Assembly: GCF_000002985.6 (NCBI RefSeq)
Contig: NC_003279.8
Location: 7,564,001 to 7,628,000 of the forward strand
Length of the DNA: 64,000 nucleotides
Direction of reading: 5' to 3'
Origin: Caenorhabditis elegans
Taxonomy: Eukaryota; Nematoda; Chromadorea; Rhabditida; Rhabditidae
Part shown: one piece after another, positions 13,301-27,298 of the stretch
Layout of the letters: the number at the start of each line of letters is the position of its first letter
Numbering within the stretch: position 1 is the first letter of the stretch
Notes under the pieces: model-generated
The model's database searches: none
The model's input: only the letters and a program-made list of their open reading frames with translations
What the model was told of the DNA's origin: nothing
Made by a program: the position numbers and the translations under genes

Positions 13301-14338
13301 GACACAAGCTGGATATGTTGGTGAAGATGTTGAAAGTGTAATTCAGAAATTAGTCCAAGCTGCCGGAGGAAATGTCGAAAAAGCTCAACAGGGAATCGTT
13401 TTTCTAGATGAAGTCGACAAAATTGCGGCTGCACACGAAGGACATTCGGCAGCATATCGAGATGTATCTGGAGAAGGTGTCCAACACGCTCTACTGAAAC
13501 TTGTCGAGGGTACTGTAGTTAATGTAAAGTCTGGAAAGAAAGGAATGGGATCTCAGCAAGATCAAGTTCAAATCGACACAACTGATATCCTATTTATTGC
13601 TTCTGGAGCCTTCAGTAATCTCGATAAAATTGTTGGAAGGCGATTGGATAAGAAGGCATTAGGATTTGGTACGTCTTCTGGAAATGTCAGAATCTCTGGA
13701 GATGATTCAAATTCCGAGGTGATGAGAAAACGAGATGAGCTTTTATCAAAAGCAGATCAAGGAGATTTGATTAGTTTTGGAATGGTGCCAGAATTAGTTG
13801 GAAGATTCCCTGTTCTTGTGCCCTTCCATTCATTTGATAAACAGGTAAGAGTCGATTTTAAGTTAAACAAGTTAAATCTGTAATTTAATATTCAAAAAAT
13901 TCAAAATATGATTTTACAGATGCTTGTCCGTGTAATGACAGAGCCACAAAACTCCCTTCTTGCACAACTGAAATTGCAATTCGGAATTGACAACGTAGAT
14001 CTCTCATTCTCTGCTGAAGCTCTCGAACAAGTCGCTCAACTGGCTCTCGACAGAAAGACGGGAGCACGTGCTCTTCGGTCAATTCTTGAAGCCGCTCTGT
14101 TAGAAGCGAAGTTCACCGTTCCCGGATCTGACATCGAATCTGTACATGTTAGCAGGTACGGCTAATTTCAAAAATCAGAAATCTAGAAAATAAATGAAAA
14201 ACACAATGTTCTCATTAAATTTTTCTAATTTTCAGAGAAGCAATCCTTGGTGAGAAAGAGGTTGAATATTCACGACGTAAATCCCAAGTTGTTGAAGAAG
14301 AAGACGTTTCACCTATGAAGAAGTCGGCTGTCGCTTAG
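10279..14338 (+). CDS. Mitochondrial ATP-dependent unfoldase ClpX
   Basis: AAA+ unfoldase of the mitochondrial matrix; it feeds substrates to ClpP and takes part in mitochondrial protein quality control. Exons: 10279-10358, 11951-12138, 12575-12978, 13095-13844, 13920-14155, 14236-14338, total 586 residues. Residues 1-27 ([17 protein letters not shown]...) are a basic amphipathic targeting signal. A C4 zinc site is at Cys75, Cys78, Cys97 and Cys100 (CRHC, CDSC), as in ClpX ZBDs. Walker A is GPSGVGKT (264-271), Walker B IVFLDEVD (from 325), and GYVGED is the pore loop. A Gly/Asn-rich linker lies between leader and zinc site. The first intron is unusually long (1.6 kb) and may hold regulatory sequence. 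The start at 10279 is chosen because it gives the targeting signal and the right frame. I recall it as D2030.2. Confidence 0.95.
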
Positions 14339-14618
14339 AGACTCATTTTGATTTCCATCTGATTTATTATTCTAATCATTTTTTATTCTATGGGTTTTCT
14401 TTTTTTTAAACGAATCCTATTCGTATCTGTACACTCTTTTCACACGAATCTCCACTGCGGTTTCGTCTGTTTTTTCTGTAGGCATTTTAGTTTGATTATT
14501 GTCTCCTATCATTTTTTTTCTCCTATGTACATATATAACTTTGAATAATATCGTCAGATTTTCATAACAGGCAACAACAAGAAAATAACAAACAAAAAAC
14601 GATGGGAATGGGAAAACT

Positions 14619-16831
14619 TTAAGACATATCAAAAAGGTTCAGAATATCATCAACCGATGCTTCTCCTTCCAAAAGATTAGTTTTAACATCGTTAACCACT
14701 GACTTCTTCTTCTTTTTGGCCACAGTTGAAGTGGCTGTAGTACTGCTCTCACTATTTTTCTTTTTTCTGGATGAAGCTTCTGGAACCTCTTCTATTTTCT
14801 TCTCTACCACCACTGGAACAATCTCCTCTTCCTTATCTTCTGTTTCCATTTCTTCAAATTCTTGCTCCACTTCTTCCTTTTCCTTCAAATCTTCGGACGC
14901 GGCAGTTGGAGCTTGAATAGTATTTTCCTCTTTGAGAACAAGTGTTTTCTTGGCTTTCACATTTGCAAGATCCTTAACAAAAATCAATATTATAATTAAC
15001 TTAAAATCTATTTCTCTTACCGTAGTTCTAGGGCGGGATGCAACATTGCAAAGAGCTCTTAATCTATGAGAATGCTCAGAAGTATTTCGAGTTCTTGATG
15101 AAATAACTCGAGCGACTTGCAATGGAGATGGAACATATTCATTGTTCAAAGTAAGGAATGCAGCAAGCAATTGAAGATAGATTGAACTATCCGGATGCAT
15201 AATGGCAGACTGTAATTGTATTATTTAAATAATTTTTTTCAAAAACTCTATAATTACCTCACAAACTGCTTTTTGAACAGTGGCAAACACTTCTGGCTTA
15301 ATGAGAGAAGCCGCCGATTCGATAATGCTGGAAAGTAGATTTCCCACGTGTTCTCCGTAACATTGCTCATGAATTGGATGCTTCAATGCAGTGAAGATTA
15401 CATAGAAATGTTTGTAAAGTGTTGAAGTGACAGGTCCAAACGTTTTCGAAATGAATGCAAGAGTTTTGATTAAATCAACGTCGGGCGATTCAAGTTCAGA
15501 AATCAGAGTAGATACGATTCTGCCGATCTGTGAAAAATTAGATTTCATTAAAGAAAACATGTAATTCGAATTTATAAGAATTGAGTTATTCCATTAAACT
15601 TCCTTTACCTTTCATTTTTGACATTTCAAAATAAAACAAAATCTCCAAAAATATGGCCGGTCTCGAAACGACAAAGTTTTTAAAACACAAACGGGTGTGC
15701 GCCTTCAAGAGTACTGTAATTTCAAACTTTGGTTGCTGCGGAGTTTTCATAGTTTTTCTCACAATTTGTAGAATTGATGTTTTTAGTAGTTTCATTTCAC
15801 AAAAAAAAACTTTGAATGAAAAAACTATGAAAAATCAGTAAAAATTTCGCATCAACGAAATATTGAAATTACAGTACTCTTAAAGGCGCACACCCATTTG
15901 TATTTAACAAAAAGGCGCGTCGAGGCCGGGTACTATTTTTTTTATCTGAAAATACATTTTTAAAGCTTACCATTGGAATAAGTGAATACTTCGTGTTTAC
16001 ACACATTGAACGGAGACATGCAAATGCAACAGATCGATTTTTCGGATTATTAATTCCCAATTCAATAACTTGAATTATATCTTTTCGTTCTACAAATAAT
16101 CCCGGCTTTGAAGCGTATCCGAGTGAAAGTGCGAGAACTTCAAAAAGAAGAGAAGTCAGCGAATCTCGATGAGAAGACACTCCCAATGTTCTAAGCTGAA
16201 GGAGATCTGAAAATAAATTCAGATTTTACGTGCCAATAGAGTTGTACTTTTTTTTGTTGATAAAATTACTAACCATTTGATACATTTTTAATCTTGGTTG
16301 CACTCAACAAAACTTCAAGCGTATTCAACAACATTGTTAGATTCTGATTGCTAATTCTCAATCCAAACAGTTCAGCAGCCAATCCACGAATATTGGGATC
16401 ACTTGTTTGTGCAGCAGCATCCATGCAATTAAGAATAATCTTGAATACAATTGGAGAATGAAGTTCTCCAGCTTGCGGATTTCTAACAAGAAGTTCTCGA
16501 GTATAAAGTGATCCACATAATTGAAAATGATCCGAGATATGAGCAAGTCGATTAGCCAATCGCGATTGAACTGCTCGTAGAGTTTGTGAAGAACATTTGA
16601 TGATCATTCTCGACATAAGACAAAATCCTAGTTCTTGTTCTTTACGTGTTCGATTGGATCCAACGAGACGGAGACATTTTTCGAAAGTCTGAAACTTATT
16701 TGATGAATGGATCCATGACAGAATATGTAGGTTTTTAGATAATTCAAAAAAATTTGACAATTTCTAACCTGAATTTCGTCTTCTGGTTTTCCAACCATTG
16801 TTTCTTGGACGACTTTTCGGATTTCGGTCAT
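14619..16831 (-). CDS. Unknown helical protein with acidic/lysine-rich tail (PELP1/Rix1-like at best)
   Basis: Exons (5' to 3'): 16831-16769, 16688-16274, 16206-15971, 15527-15258, 15209-15021, 14972-14619, giving 508 residues. I do not recognise the family with certainty. The first ~390 residues are leucine-rich helices with a repeating pattern that suggests HEAT/ARM-type repeats. The tail has a long Glu-rich stretch (EKEEVEQEFEEMETEDKEEE) and two Lys clusters (SSRKKK, VAKKKKKS) that look like nuclear signals. A helical N-terminus with a Glu-rich tail resembles PELP1/Rix1 of the pre-60S ribosome, but no decisive motif is visible. The last intron (14973-15020, 48 bases) is in frame, so retention would add 16 residues. 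It lies 229 bases downstream of NDUFB7 on the same strand, with its own TTTCAG acceptor three bases before the ATG, so it is probably the second gene of an operon. Confidence 0.85.
15640..15945. repeat. Fold-back repeat, copy B
   Basis: It lies in the intron 15528-15970 of the helical-protein gene. It carries the shared core (GAGTACTGTAATTTCAAACT near 15706, inverted AGTTTGAAATTACAGTACTC-like arm near 15865-15885) and GGTGTGCGCC/GGCGCACACC arms that pair. Its outer ends are more decayed than in copies A and D, so the limits are approximate. Confidence 0.75.
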
Positions 16832-16833
16832 CT

Positions 16834-16836
16834 CTG
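16834..16836 (-). promoter_or_regulatory. Intercistronic trans-splice acceptor (probable SL2 site)
   Basis: On the minus strand TTTCAG ends three bases before the ATG of the downstream gene. The upstream NDUFB7 stop is at 17065, so the spacing is 229 bases. A GATAAA-like poly(A) signal near 16958 places the cleavage roughly 100 bases upstream of the acceptor, the arrangement typical of SL2 operons. Confidence 0.55.
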
Positions 16837-17064
16837 AAAGGTGTTTTTAAATTATAATATGGAAAACTAATCGGAATCATTATAGCATAGATATATTACA
16901 AATGATACGAACAACAAAAAAATTTTCAACATTAAAAAAAAGTGTACGACTCAATATTTATCCGAAATCGAGAGAAAAAGAAACGAAACAAAAGACACAT
17001 AGTATTCACAAAAAACTATACTATTATCAAAAATCATTTAAAGAAATATCTCATCGACATCTAT

Positions 17065-17623
17065 TCAAGCAGTGGCTTCTTTGCGAGCCTGTCTTTGAAG
17101 CAATCGTCGTTCACGTTCGAATTCTTTGATTCTCATGATATGATCATCATATTCACATTTATCCCAAGCTCCACGTTCTCCGTCGCACGCGTGTCCGGCA
17201 AATGGTGCATTTTGGGTCTGAATATAATAAATTATTTTTGCTGTTTTTGAGAAAATAATTTTAGATGTGTATTTTTATATAATTTTAAAAATATATCATT
17301 GTAACTAAAACAAAAATCTTACTTGGCATTTCATGAGTGAAATCAAGTGGTGAGCACAATAATCGCGTTGAGCTGGCTTCAACTTCCACTGCTCCATCTC
17401 TTCCCAAGTAGCCTTCATCTCGCGGACCTTGAATATTAAACTTTATTATATTGAATATTTATGAATTAAATGAACAGTTATTTAATGAACTTTTAAAAAA
17501 GTTGTTTACCTTTCTCGGTCGCTCGAATCCATACTGAGGATCGAAAGTTGGTGGTCTGTCGACACGTGGCGCGGTTTCTGGTGTACTGGCTCCTTCCAAT
17601 GAGACGGACAGTTTAGTTCCCAT
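17065..17623 (-). CDS. Complex I subunit NDUFB7 (B18)
   Basis: Accessory subunit of mitochondrial NADH:ubiquinone oxidoreductase, facing the intermembrane space. Exons (5' to 3'): 17623-17510, 17427-17323, 17217-17065, giving 123 residues. The family hallmark, a twin CX9C (CHCH) fold, is complete: Cys62/Cys72 and Cys84/Cys94. The N-terminus MGTKLS has Gly2 and a small residue at position 6, a myristoylation context like that known for mammalian B18. The C-terminus is a charged helix ([18 protein letters not shown]). A TTTCAG acceptor lies just upstream of the ATG. It is probably the first gene of an operon with the helical-protein gene that follows it. I recall it as D2030.4. Confidence 0.95.
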
Positions 17624-18120
17624 CTTGGCTGAAAAAAAAGGAATTGGTACAAAATAAAGAAAGCATCAAAACTCTTCTGATATTTGAATCAACTCAAAAT
17701 AAATAATTAGCATGCTTAGGGCAGCGAATGCTTTGCTGATAAGAAGTGAACAATTTATATTTTAATAATTTAACATATTTTTCCGGAAAATATTCTTCTA
17801 AAACGTTAAAAACAAAGTAAAGCTGAAAATTGGCACAAAAATTGCCCGAAATAAAATAAGATAAACAACAAGCACTTGTGTAATATCGGAGTGTCGTTGT
17901 AATCAAAGTGAGTGCGTGCAAAAAGCAAGTTTACAGCGGGTTCATTGACCGAATTTTCAATGTCAAAAACATTTTCTTATCTAAACTTTTGTTTGTTTCT
18001 GTTACTTTTCATTTTCTCACAGATGTTTCAATCATTTAAACGCTTATTACTTAGCATTTTTCGAGTTTTATAAATTTTATTAAAGTACAGTAACCATGTT
18101 TATAGATTCTTCTTTTGAAA
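17624..18120. promoter_or_regulatory. Divergent promoter between NDUFB7 and mce-1
   Basis: This 497-base stretch separates two divergently read nuclear genes for mitochondrial proteins and must carry both promoters. I see AT-rich DNA, no TATA box and no coding signal; the short minus ORF at 17694-17921 has poor codon use. A TTTATAG 23 bases before the mce-1 ATG may be a splice acceptor. Confidence 0.5.
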
Positions 18121-19026
18121 ATGGCATCCTTCCGTTCTACACTCGCCCTTGTCAATTCTGCTAAGCTTTCGCTGTCCACAAGAGTAGGTTTTTCTATTTT
18201 TTCTGATGAAAACTATTAGATAATCGCTTTTTTACTTTAAAAATTTTGACTTTTCAGACCATGGCTTCCCATCCATTGGCAGGACTTCTCGGAAAGTTGA
18301 ACCACGTCGCCATTGCCACACCAGATCTCAAGAAATCATCGGAATTCTACAAGGGCCTCGGAGCAAAAGTTAGCGAGGCTGTGGTTAGTCTTTAATTTTT
18401 GTTTCTTCCTAATGTCAATAAAAATTTAGAGCAAAAATATGTAGAAAATATTTTTGTTAAATTCTTTGTAGCATAAATCAAAATAAAAATTGAATAGCCT
18501 AAAATTTTGAAATAGCATAACAAAAAACGAAAAATTTTGGAAAAACCCCTACAACTGAAAAATGAAATAAAATGCGAATGAAGCGAATTTTGTGTACTAC
18601 AGTAAACTTACTTGAAAAATATTTATTTAATTACAAGTTTTTTCATAAAAATGATAAAAATCCGCAAATAAAAAATAAAATGTCTCATCTAGTTTATATT
18701 AAAATTTTTGAATTGAATAATTACAGCCACAACCAGAACATGGAGTCTACACTGTCTTCGTTGAGCTTCCAAACTCAAAAATCGAGCTTCTTCATCCATT
18801 CGGCGAGAAATCTCCAATTCAAGCTTTTTTGAATAAGAATAAGGACGGTGGAATGCATCATATTTGTATTGAAGTTCGTGATATTCATGAAGCTGTTTCT
18901 GCTGTTAAAACAAAAGGAATTCGTACTTTGGGTGAGAAACCAAAAATTGGAGCTCATGGAAAAGAAGTAATGTTCTTGCATCCAAAGGATTGTGGAGGTG
19001 TACTTATTGAACTCGAGCAGGAATAA
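18121..19026 (+). CDS. mce-1: Methylmalonyl-CoA epimerase
   Basis: It interconverts (2S)- and (2R)-methylmalonyl-CoA in the mitochondrial propionyl-CoA to succinyl-CoA pathway. Exons: 18121-18183, 18258-18383, 18727-19026, giving 162 residues. Residues 1-21 (MASFRSTLALVNSAKLSLSTR) form a Ser/Arg-rich mitochondrial leader. The rest is a two-module VOC/glyoxalase fold. Metal ligands seen are His37 (NHVAIAT), His107 or His108 (GGMHHICIEV) and Glu158 (GVLIELEQ). The methionine after the first intron (THMASH-like, here TMASH) could serve as an internal start for a cytosolic form, but the leader exon is well formed. I recall it as D2030.5. Confidence 0.95.
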
Positions 19027-20003
19027 TTTGATTCTTTGTTCCCAAAATCTAGCAATCATATTATCTGTTTGACAAAGTTTTGATCTTCACTTTTTTGTGA
19101 GAAACTTCACAAATTTTAAATTTCGCAAAAGTTCTCTCAAAATTTTTTATTGGCAGCCTATAACTTTTGAAAAATCGATAATATGATATAAATTACAAAA
19201 AAAAAAACTATAAACCTTTCTTTTAGCACCCAGTATTTTGCATAGAGATTAATTTTTGATACGTTTTAATCTGTTCACATGTTTTATTGTTTCTTGTGCC
19301 ATAATAATTGCCTACAACTTCAATAAATTGTTTCATTAAATTTTCAAAATATAAATTCGTTTACATGTTTTCAAAAATATAATTTGAATTTTAAAGCGAA
19401 AAACTACGAAAAAACATATCAGAAAAGAATGTAAAATTTATGGGTAATATGAAAAAAACCTATTTTCAGAAAAGTTACAGTGGATTAGGATTTGGAAAAA
19501 AAAGAAGAAAATCAAAACTGTATGAACTACACTCTTAGAAATTTCAGACTTAAGCGAAGAATGTCAATAATCAGAAATCAAAAACAAAATTACATCTATG
19601 ACATAATCAGTATAAGATGGTCCCTGAGCCGTCAATCCTGAAATTCTAGTGGATATACTACGCACCTATTTGAAAGAGGGAAATTCTTTTTTAGAAAAAT
19701 ATTTTTCCAAATAAGACGAAAAGAATTTCAATCCAAAGATGTCCAAAGTGTTTGCGAAAAAGCTCGGTAAACATCGTTTCACAGTTTTATTCAGTTATTC
19801 AACATCGTTCAGTCTCTTTTCCTCTCCCTCGTTTCCAATTAGAAAACGACCTTTTTCGGTTCTTCAATCGATGCGCGCGAATTGTTCGTATACCTTCGAT
19901 CACCACCACAAGTTGAAAACAAGTTGTTGTCGTCAATTCTGGTGATTCATCATCATCCTCTGCCAAACATATTCCTCATTTCAACAATTTAAAAGATTAT
20001 CTA
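19027..20003. other. Intergenic region and possible 5' exon of the next gene
   Basis: The 3' UTR of mce-1 is followed by AT-rich DNA. At 19739-19766 a short exon candidate (ATG, then GTAAAC donor) could join at a weak acceptor near 19930 and continue in frame into 20004, adding about 30 residues (MSKVFAKKL... VNSGDSSSSS). Without it, in-frame sequence runs back from 20004 to a TGA just past 19918 and no earlier ATG exists. Confidence 0.35.
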
Positions 20004-21298
20004 ATGTTGAACAATCTTGGTACTCGATTATTCAAATCAGTTACTGATAAAGCTGGCGATCTTGGAGATAAATTTGAAGAAGAATTCACACGACTTTCAT
20101 TTAATATCACAAGTTAGTTCAAAATATAAACGAACAGGAGATCGTAGATCAATGTTCTTTTCTAAATCTGGTTTGAATATAATGCATGGAAAAGAACGTT
20201 CGAAATTGAGTGATCTCGTCGAAAGTTTTGGATTTTTCAATGTTTCTGATAATCGAAAATATCGTAAATTGAAAATGACATGCACAGAAAAAACTAGGAA
20301 ACTCTAGAACAAAAATGACGAATTTGATGATTTAAAACAATTTTATATTTTCAAAAGAAACTTAATTTTAATCATAAAAATTAACATTATAATGAGTTAA
20401 AAACAACCGAAAAATCGATACTCCTGTTCATGATGACGTCATTTTAAATTGATTACTACAATTGTGTAGACCTTTAAAAATGTGATTTTTCGCCATTTCT
20501 ACAAGAAATTCCTTACGCACATGGGCCACAATGACCACGTGTTACTGTAACTCGTGCCATTTTATGGAGCATTTATTTGTATTATTATTTACAAATCAAA
20601 TTAAGAATTGGTGCAAACATTCTTCAAACAAGAATATTACGTATGCAATAGCGTTGAATCGAGACAAGTTACAGTAACCCATTGCGAGCGTGGCGAGACC
20701 AATGTGCTTGAGATGAATTCTCATTTTTAGGCGCCTACCTAATATAAGATTTATTTAAAGTCATAACTTTTATCATTTACTCATGAAATTTCCGAAAAAT
20801 TTCAGCCGAAGTCGACTCAATTGTAACAGAAGCCATCTCACTATCATCATATATTAAAGTTGTTCTTGTTATATTATCAATTTTACTTATACTTCTCATC
20901 ATTCGGCTCAGTGCATTTGGAATACGATGTCTTGTATTCAAGGCTCGTGATTGGATTCACTCAATTGAAAATAAACCTTCACCTCAGGTTAGACCATGTT
21001 TGAAGACGATAAAATCAACGTTGTGCTTCAGGTAATTCTCTTGATGCCAACTGAAGATGGTAAATACAGAAAGAGTTCAAAAGTTTATACTGATGAACAG
21101 ACAAGACAGATTCTAGATAAACTCAGAGAAGATTCTATTGAATTATTCAGCGAGTCTGTGAGAGCCTCAAGCATGGTAAATTACCCTCTTCACAAAAGCT
21201 AATGAAAATGTTATCTTCAGGAGACACGGAGAAATCGACCACCAAAATTATCGGAGAGATCATTTAAGAATTGGAAAGTTCCCGAAGAAGCCGTATAA
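20004..21298 (+). CDS. Unknown single-pass membrane protein
   Basis: Exons: 20004-20112, 20806-20987, 21032-21175, 21221-21298, giving 170 residues. I do not recognise it. One strong membrane segment, IKVVLVILSILLILLIIRL (about residues 50-68), follows an acidic N-terminal helix (DKAGDLGDKFEEEF) and precedes a charged tail with a possible coiled segment (DEQTRQILDKLREDSIELFSE). The start at 20004 is the first in-frame ATG of the exon; an extra upstream exon may exist (19739-19766). The first intron (693 bases) holds a coding-like ORF in another frame. The third exon boundary uses a 44-base intron, short even for this genus. It is tail-to-tail with prg-1, leaving a 215-base gap. Confidence 0.75.
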
Positions 21299-21513
21299 AT
21301 GTCCAACTTCCTTACGAAACAAATAAACACATAATTTTTATTTTATTTTACAACATAGTTGCATTCAATCACTATTGAAACACGGGGACAGAACTACTAA
21401 AAACGGGGAAAAAACTATTGAAAAAGGGGAATAGTAAGATTTTAAAAATCTTGAACAATGGAATTTTGATTAATAGAACAGATGGTTAAAACGGGAAATC
21501 GACAAGATGGGTC

Positions 21514-24361
<2,848 letters not shown>

Positions 24362-24721
24362 TATTACCTGAAAAATATTATAGAAAACAATAATTGAAAA
24401 AGAAACGAGTTGAAAATCCAGAATCGATCGGTGCGGGAAGTGTGAAAATCAACAAAAGATACGAAAACTTTATCAACTAATTAATTTACAGTTTCAAAAC
24501 CGACAGATGAGTGCAATAGAAAACATAAAACGCGTTGGCCTAAAAAAAAAACTAATCGCGATGAATCGCACAAACGTGTAGTGTTAAAAGAGTACGGTAG
24601 TCGTTGCGAGATATCCCGAGCGCGAAACTCAACGCGCCTTTAAGTTTTCAGCTTTTTCTGTTGTTTTTTCTCGTTCGCGTTTGTCTGCAAGAAACGTATT
24701 TTTGAAACTTCGTGTCCTAAA
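24362..24721. promoter_or_regulatory. Divergent promoter of prg-1 and the zinc-finger gene with E2F/DREAM-like site
   Basis: Only 360 bases separate the two start codons. The region carries several CG-rich blocks unusual for the window: AACGCGTTGG near 24528, TCGCGATGAATCGC near 24554, GCGCGAAA at 24620-24627 (an E2F/CDE-type TTTCGCGC in reverse) and ACGCGCC near 24632. Such sites are typical of cell-cycle and germline genes controlled by EFL-1/DP or DREAM. I cannot show binding from sequence. Confidence 0.5.
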
Positions 24722-26453
24722 ATGAATGTAGATGAAGATTGCTATTTTGCGAGCTTAACTCATGGTCTAAACACCGACTGTCGCCGAGCGAATGCGAAAA
24801 TGAAAGAAACTCTGGTGAGAAAATATAATAACTTTTTAGGAAACAATTTTTCTTTTTTGTTTTCAGAAAAACTACAATTTCTCAGCTTTTCTTGTTGAGC
24901 AAAACTGTTTGCGATGCCCAAATAATGACTGTGTTAGTTTGATTCTCTATACTTTTTCAACCTTCAACTATGTTTCTTGCAGAATCTCTCGTTTGTCCTG
25001 ATTTTACAGAAGACGGAGTTTTTTCGATTGAAAAGAGATGTTGTATTTGAAGTTCGACCAACAATCGTTGTTCATCGATCATTCAAAGAGCTTGTTTCCG
25101 CCGATCGCAAGATCAGACAGGATATTACCGAGAAAAACACCGTTGGAGTTCAGGTATTTACTGTCATGAATTTCGATTTTAAGGTTTCTCAATTGCAGGC
25201 TTCCGTTGAAACGGTAAACAAATTTGTCGACGCTTGCCCTTCTATCTGTAATATTCAATCTCAGACTGATATCATGGCCGAAAAGATGCATATCGGAATT
25301 CAAACCGAAGAAGTCAAATTCGTTAGTGAAATTTCCGCTCTGGGAATAACAGAAGTAGAATGCCAAAATGTTTTTCCTACTTCTTTTATCAAGACTGAAC
25401 CAGTATCAACATCTCCAGTTCGAACCATGGAAGTTCAGCAAGACAACGATGATGACGATGTGATGGTGAGTATTGATCAACGATAAAATTTAACTTTGAA
25501 ATGTTCAGTTCATTGAGATTCGCCCACGAATTCATGAATTTCCTTCAACGAGAGAAATAAAGCAGGAAGAGAATACTACAGAAGACACAGTCCACTTAGA
25601 AAAGGTGATTCCAGAGGATTCTGTTCGTGACGTAAAAGATGAACCAATCAGTGAGCCTGTGGAGCAGGAAACATCTTCTTCGTCTATCAGCAAAGAACTT
25701 GGTGACTCTGGCAGCTCGAAGTTCTCTGATGTTGCTGACAATCATACTGCATCCCTTAATCTTTCAATGTTATCTCAACGTTCAACAGTGACTTCATCAT
25801 CAATTTCCCAGTCTATTCGTAAGTTAAAATGATTAAATTATGTTCAAACTAGCATTGAGCATTCAAAGATTTTTAGCATTGAGCATTCAAAGATTAAAAA
25901 ACACATTTTTCAGCAACTCCACGTGGAAGGGATACCCCAAGTGCCGCGAAGAGAGCCAAATTTTCCGACGTTGAAATGTGCCGAATTTGTTGGGACGTAA
26001 CATTCTTCACTACACTTGAAGAATATTGCAATCACGTTCAAGATCGTCACTGCTCTGTGTAAGTCCAAAGAATATTTCAGCTTCAAAAATAGTTTTTTAT
26101 AGCGCACGCTTCAAATGCAGCTCTTGCGAGAGAAAATTTTGGGACATTCGCTCAGGAACTCAACACTTGAAGGCTCATAATGAAGACGGAGCAGGGAATT
26201 CCATTAGTCATATTCTTCCAGAAATGTGAGTTTTCAAAATATCTTTTCTCCCTTTTATGGCTATTTTCAGTTCCGAAGAACATCTCTCCAAATTTATCAA
26301 TGTTGCGAATCAGTGTTACCCGGAAACATTTCGTAATACTCAATCTGAAAAGATTTTGGACATCGTAAGTCGGGCATCATTTTGTTTTCGACGGAATGAT
26401 GCGATTTATTTTTAAAAAAATATATTCACTTTCAGATAAATGCTCTTCCATGA
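24722..26453 (+). CDS. Unknown C2H2-type zinc-finger protein
   Basis: Exons: 24722-24814, 24867-24932, 24983-25153, 25199-25465, 25509-25818, 25914-26058, 26103-26225, 26271-26364, 26436-26453, giving 428 residues. Two zinc fingers lie near the C-terminus: CRIC...HVQDRH and a classical C-X2-C-X12-H-X3-H (CSSC...HLKAH), joined by a short linker. The N-terminal third has a Cys cluster (CLRCPNNDC) that may bind another zinc. The middle is acidic and Ser-rich with two I/VK-x-E sumoylation-like sites (FIKTEP, EIKQEE, DVKDEP). A nuclear regulatory role is likely but unproven. It shares a promoter region with prg-1 and is probably the first gene of a three-gene operon. The name is unknown to me. Confidence 0.88.
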
Positions 26454-26651
26454 AACACGCAATCATATTTTGAACGCCTCCTCACTTTTCAAATCAATTT
26501 TACATAAAACTGAACACTTTTTGTAAACTAATAGTTTTTCCATTTTTATTAAAGTAGATTTCGCCAGTTATTGCAAACATTTTTACATTATGAGATAATG
26601 CGCTCTATCGCACTTTCTATCTTCTGCCTTCCGTTTTTATTTGAAAAAAAA

Positions 26652-26667
26652 GTTTTACCAGCTGAAG
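26652..26667 (+). promoter_or_regulatory. Intercistronic trans-splice acceptor of the coiled-coil gene
   Basis: TTTTACCAG ends at 26661, six bases before the ATG at 26668. An ATTAAA poly(A)-like signal near 26547 follows the zinc-finger stop (26453), leaving roughly 100 bases to the acceptor, as in SL2 operons. Confidence 0.5.
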
Positions 26668-27174
26668 ATGCTCCACGAATTCGTTGAAATGGTACAGGAT
26701 ATTCATAAAATCGATTCAGAAATTAAAGAATTGAAATCGGCAGAGAAAGCAGTTCAAAGATGTGAGAAGATGGGTTTGAAAGTATCACACAATGAAGAGT
26801 TTCACGAAAAATTAAGCGTAAGTTGCTTTTAAAAAGATTGAAAGTCCGAATTATAGTTTTCGCATTTCAGGTAAAAATGGACGAAGCGGTTCAACGAAAA
26901 ATGTCAAAATTGGATGAAAAATCTGAGCAGCTGGACAAAATCTTCCGGTGTTTGATGAGCATGAGTTCAGAAGCTCCCACATCACAAAACTTCGAAGAAG
27001 ACTCAGAATTGGTGTCTCAGCATTTGTCAGCGGTATTCAAAACTAAAATTACATACAGAATAATAAATATTTCAGCTAAAAGCGTTTCTAAGATCTGATC
27101 GAAGTACAAGTTGTCCAGTGCTCACACTTCCAGTGGAACAAGCCGTTCGGAGATTACTCAACAATCCAATTTAG
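26668..27174 (+). CDS. Small coiled-coil protein of unknown function
   Basis: Exons: 26668-26817, 26871-27032, 27076-27174, giving 136 residues. The first ~85 residues are strongly helical and charged (DIHKIDSEIKELKSAEKAVQRCEKM; MDEAVQRKMSKLDEKSEQLDK) with heptad-like spacing, so it should form a coiled coil, perhaps as part of a complex. The C-terminal third is a separate helix ending VEQAVRRLLNNPI. I do not recognise the family; small BLOC-1/BORC or centrosomal subunits look similar in size and make-up, but no signature supports that. It sits 215 bases after the zinc-finger gene and 125 bases before the PC-esterase gene, all on one strand, so the three are probably co-transcribed. Confidence 0.85.
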
Positions 27175-27298
27175 TCGTATTAATTTAATGAAATTATTCT
27201 TAATTATCGATTTTGTTTCTGGTTTATTCTTTTTGTTTATATCAGTTATTATTTTTATTTATTCTGGAATTTCAAAAACATTTTCAGAAATTTTTCAG

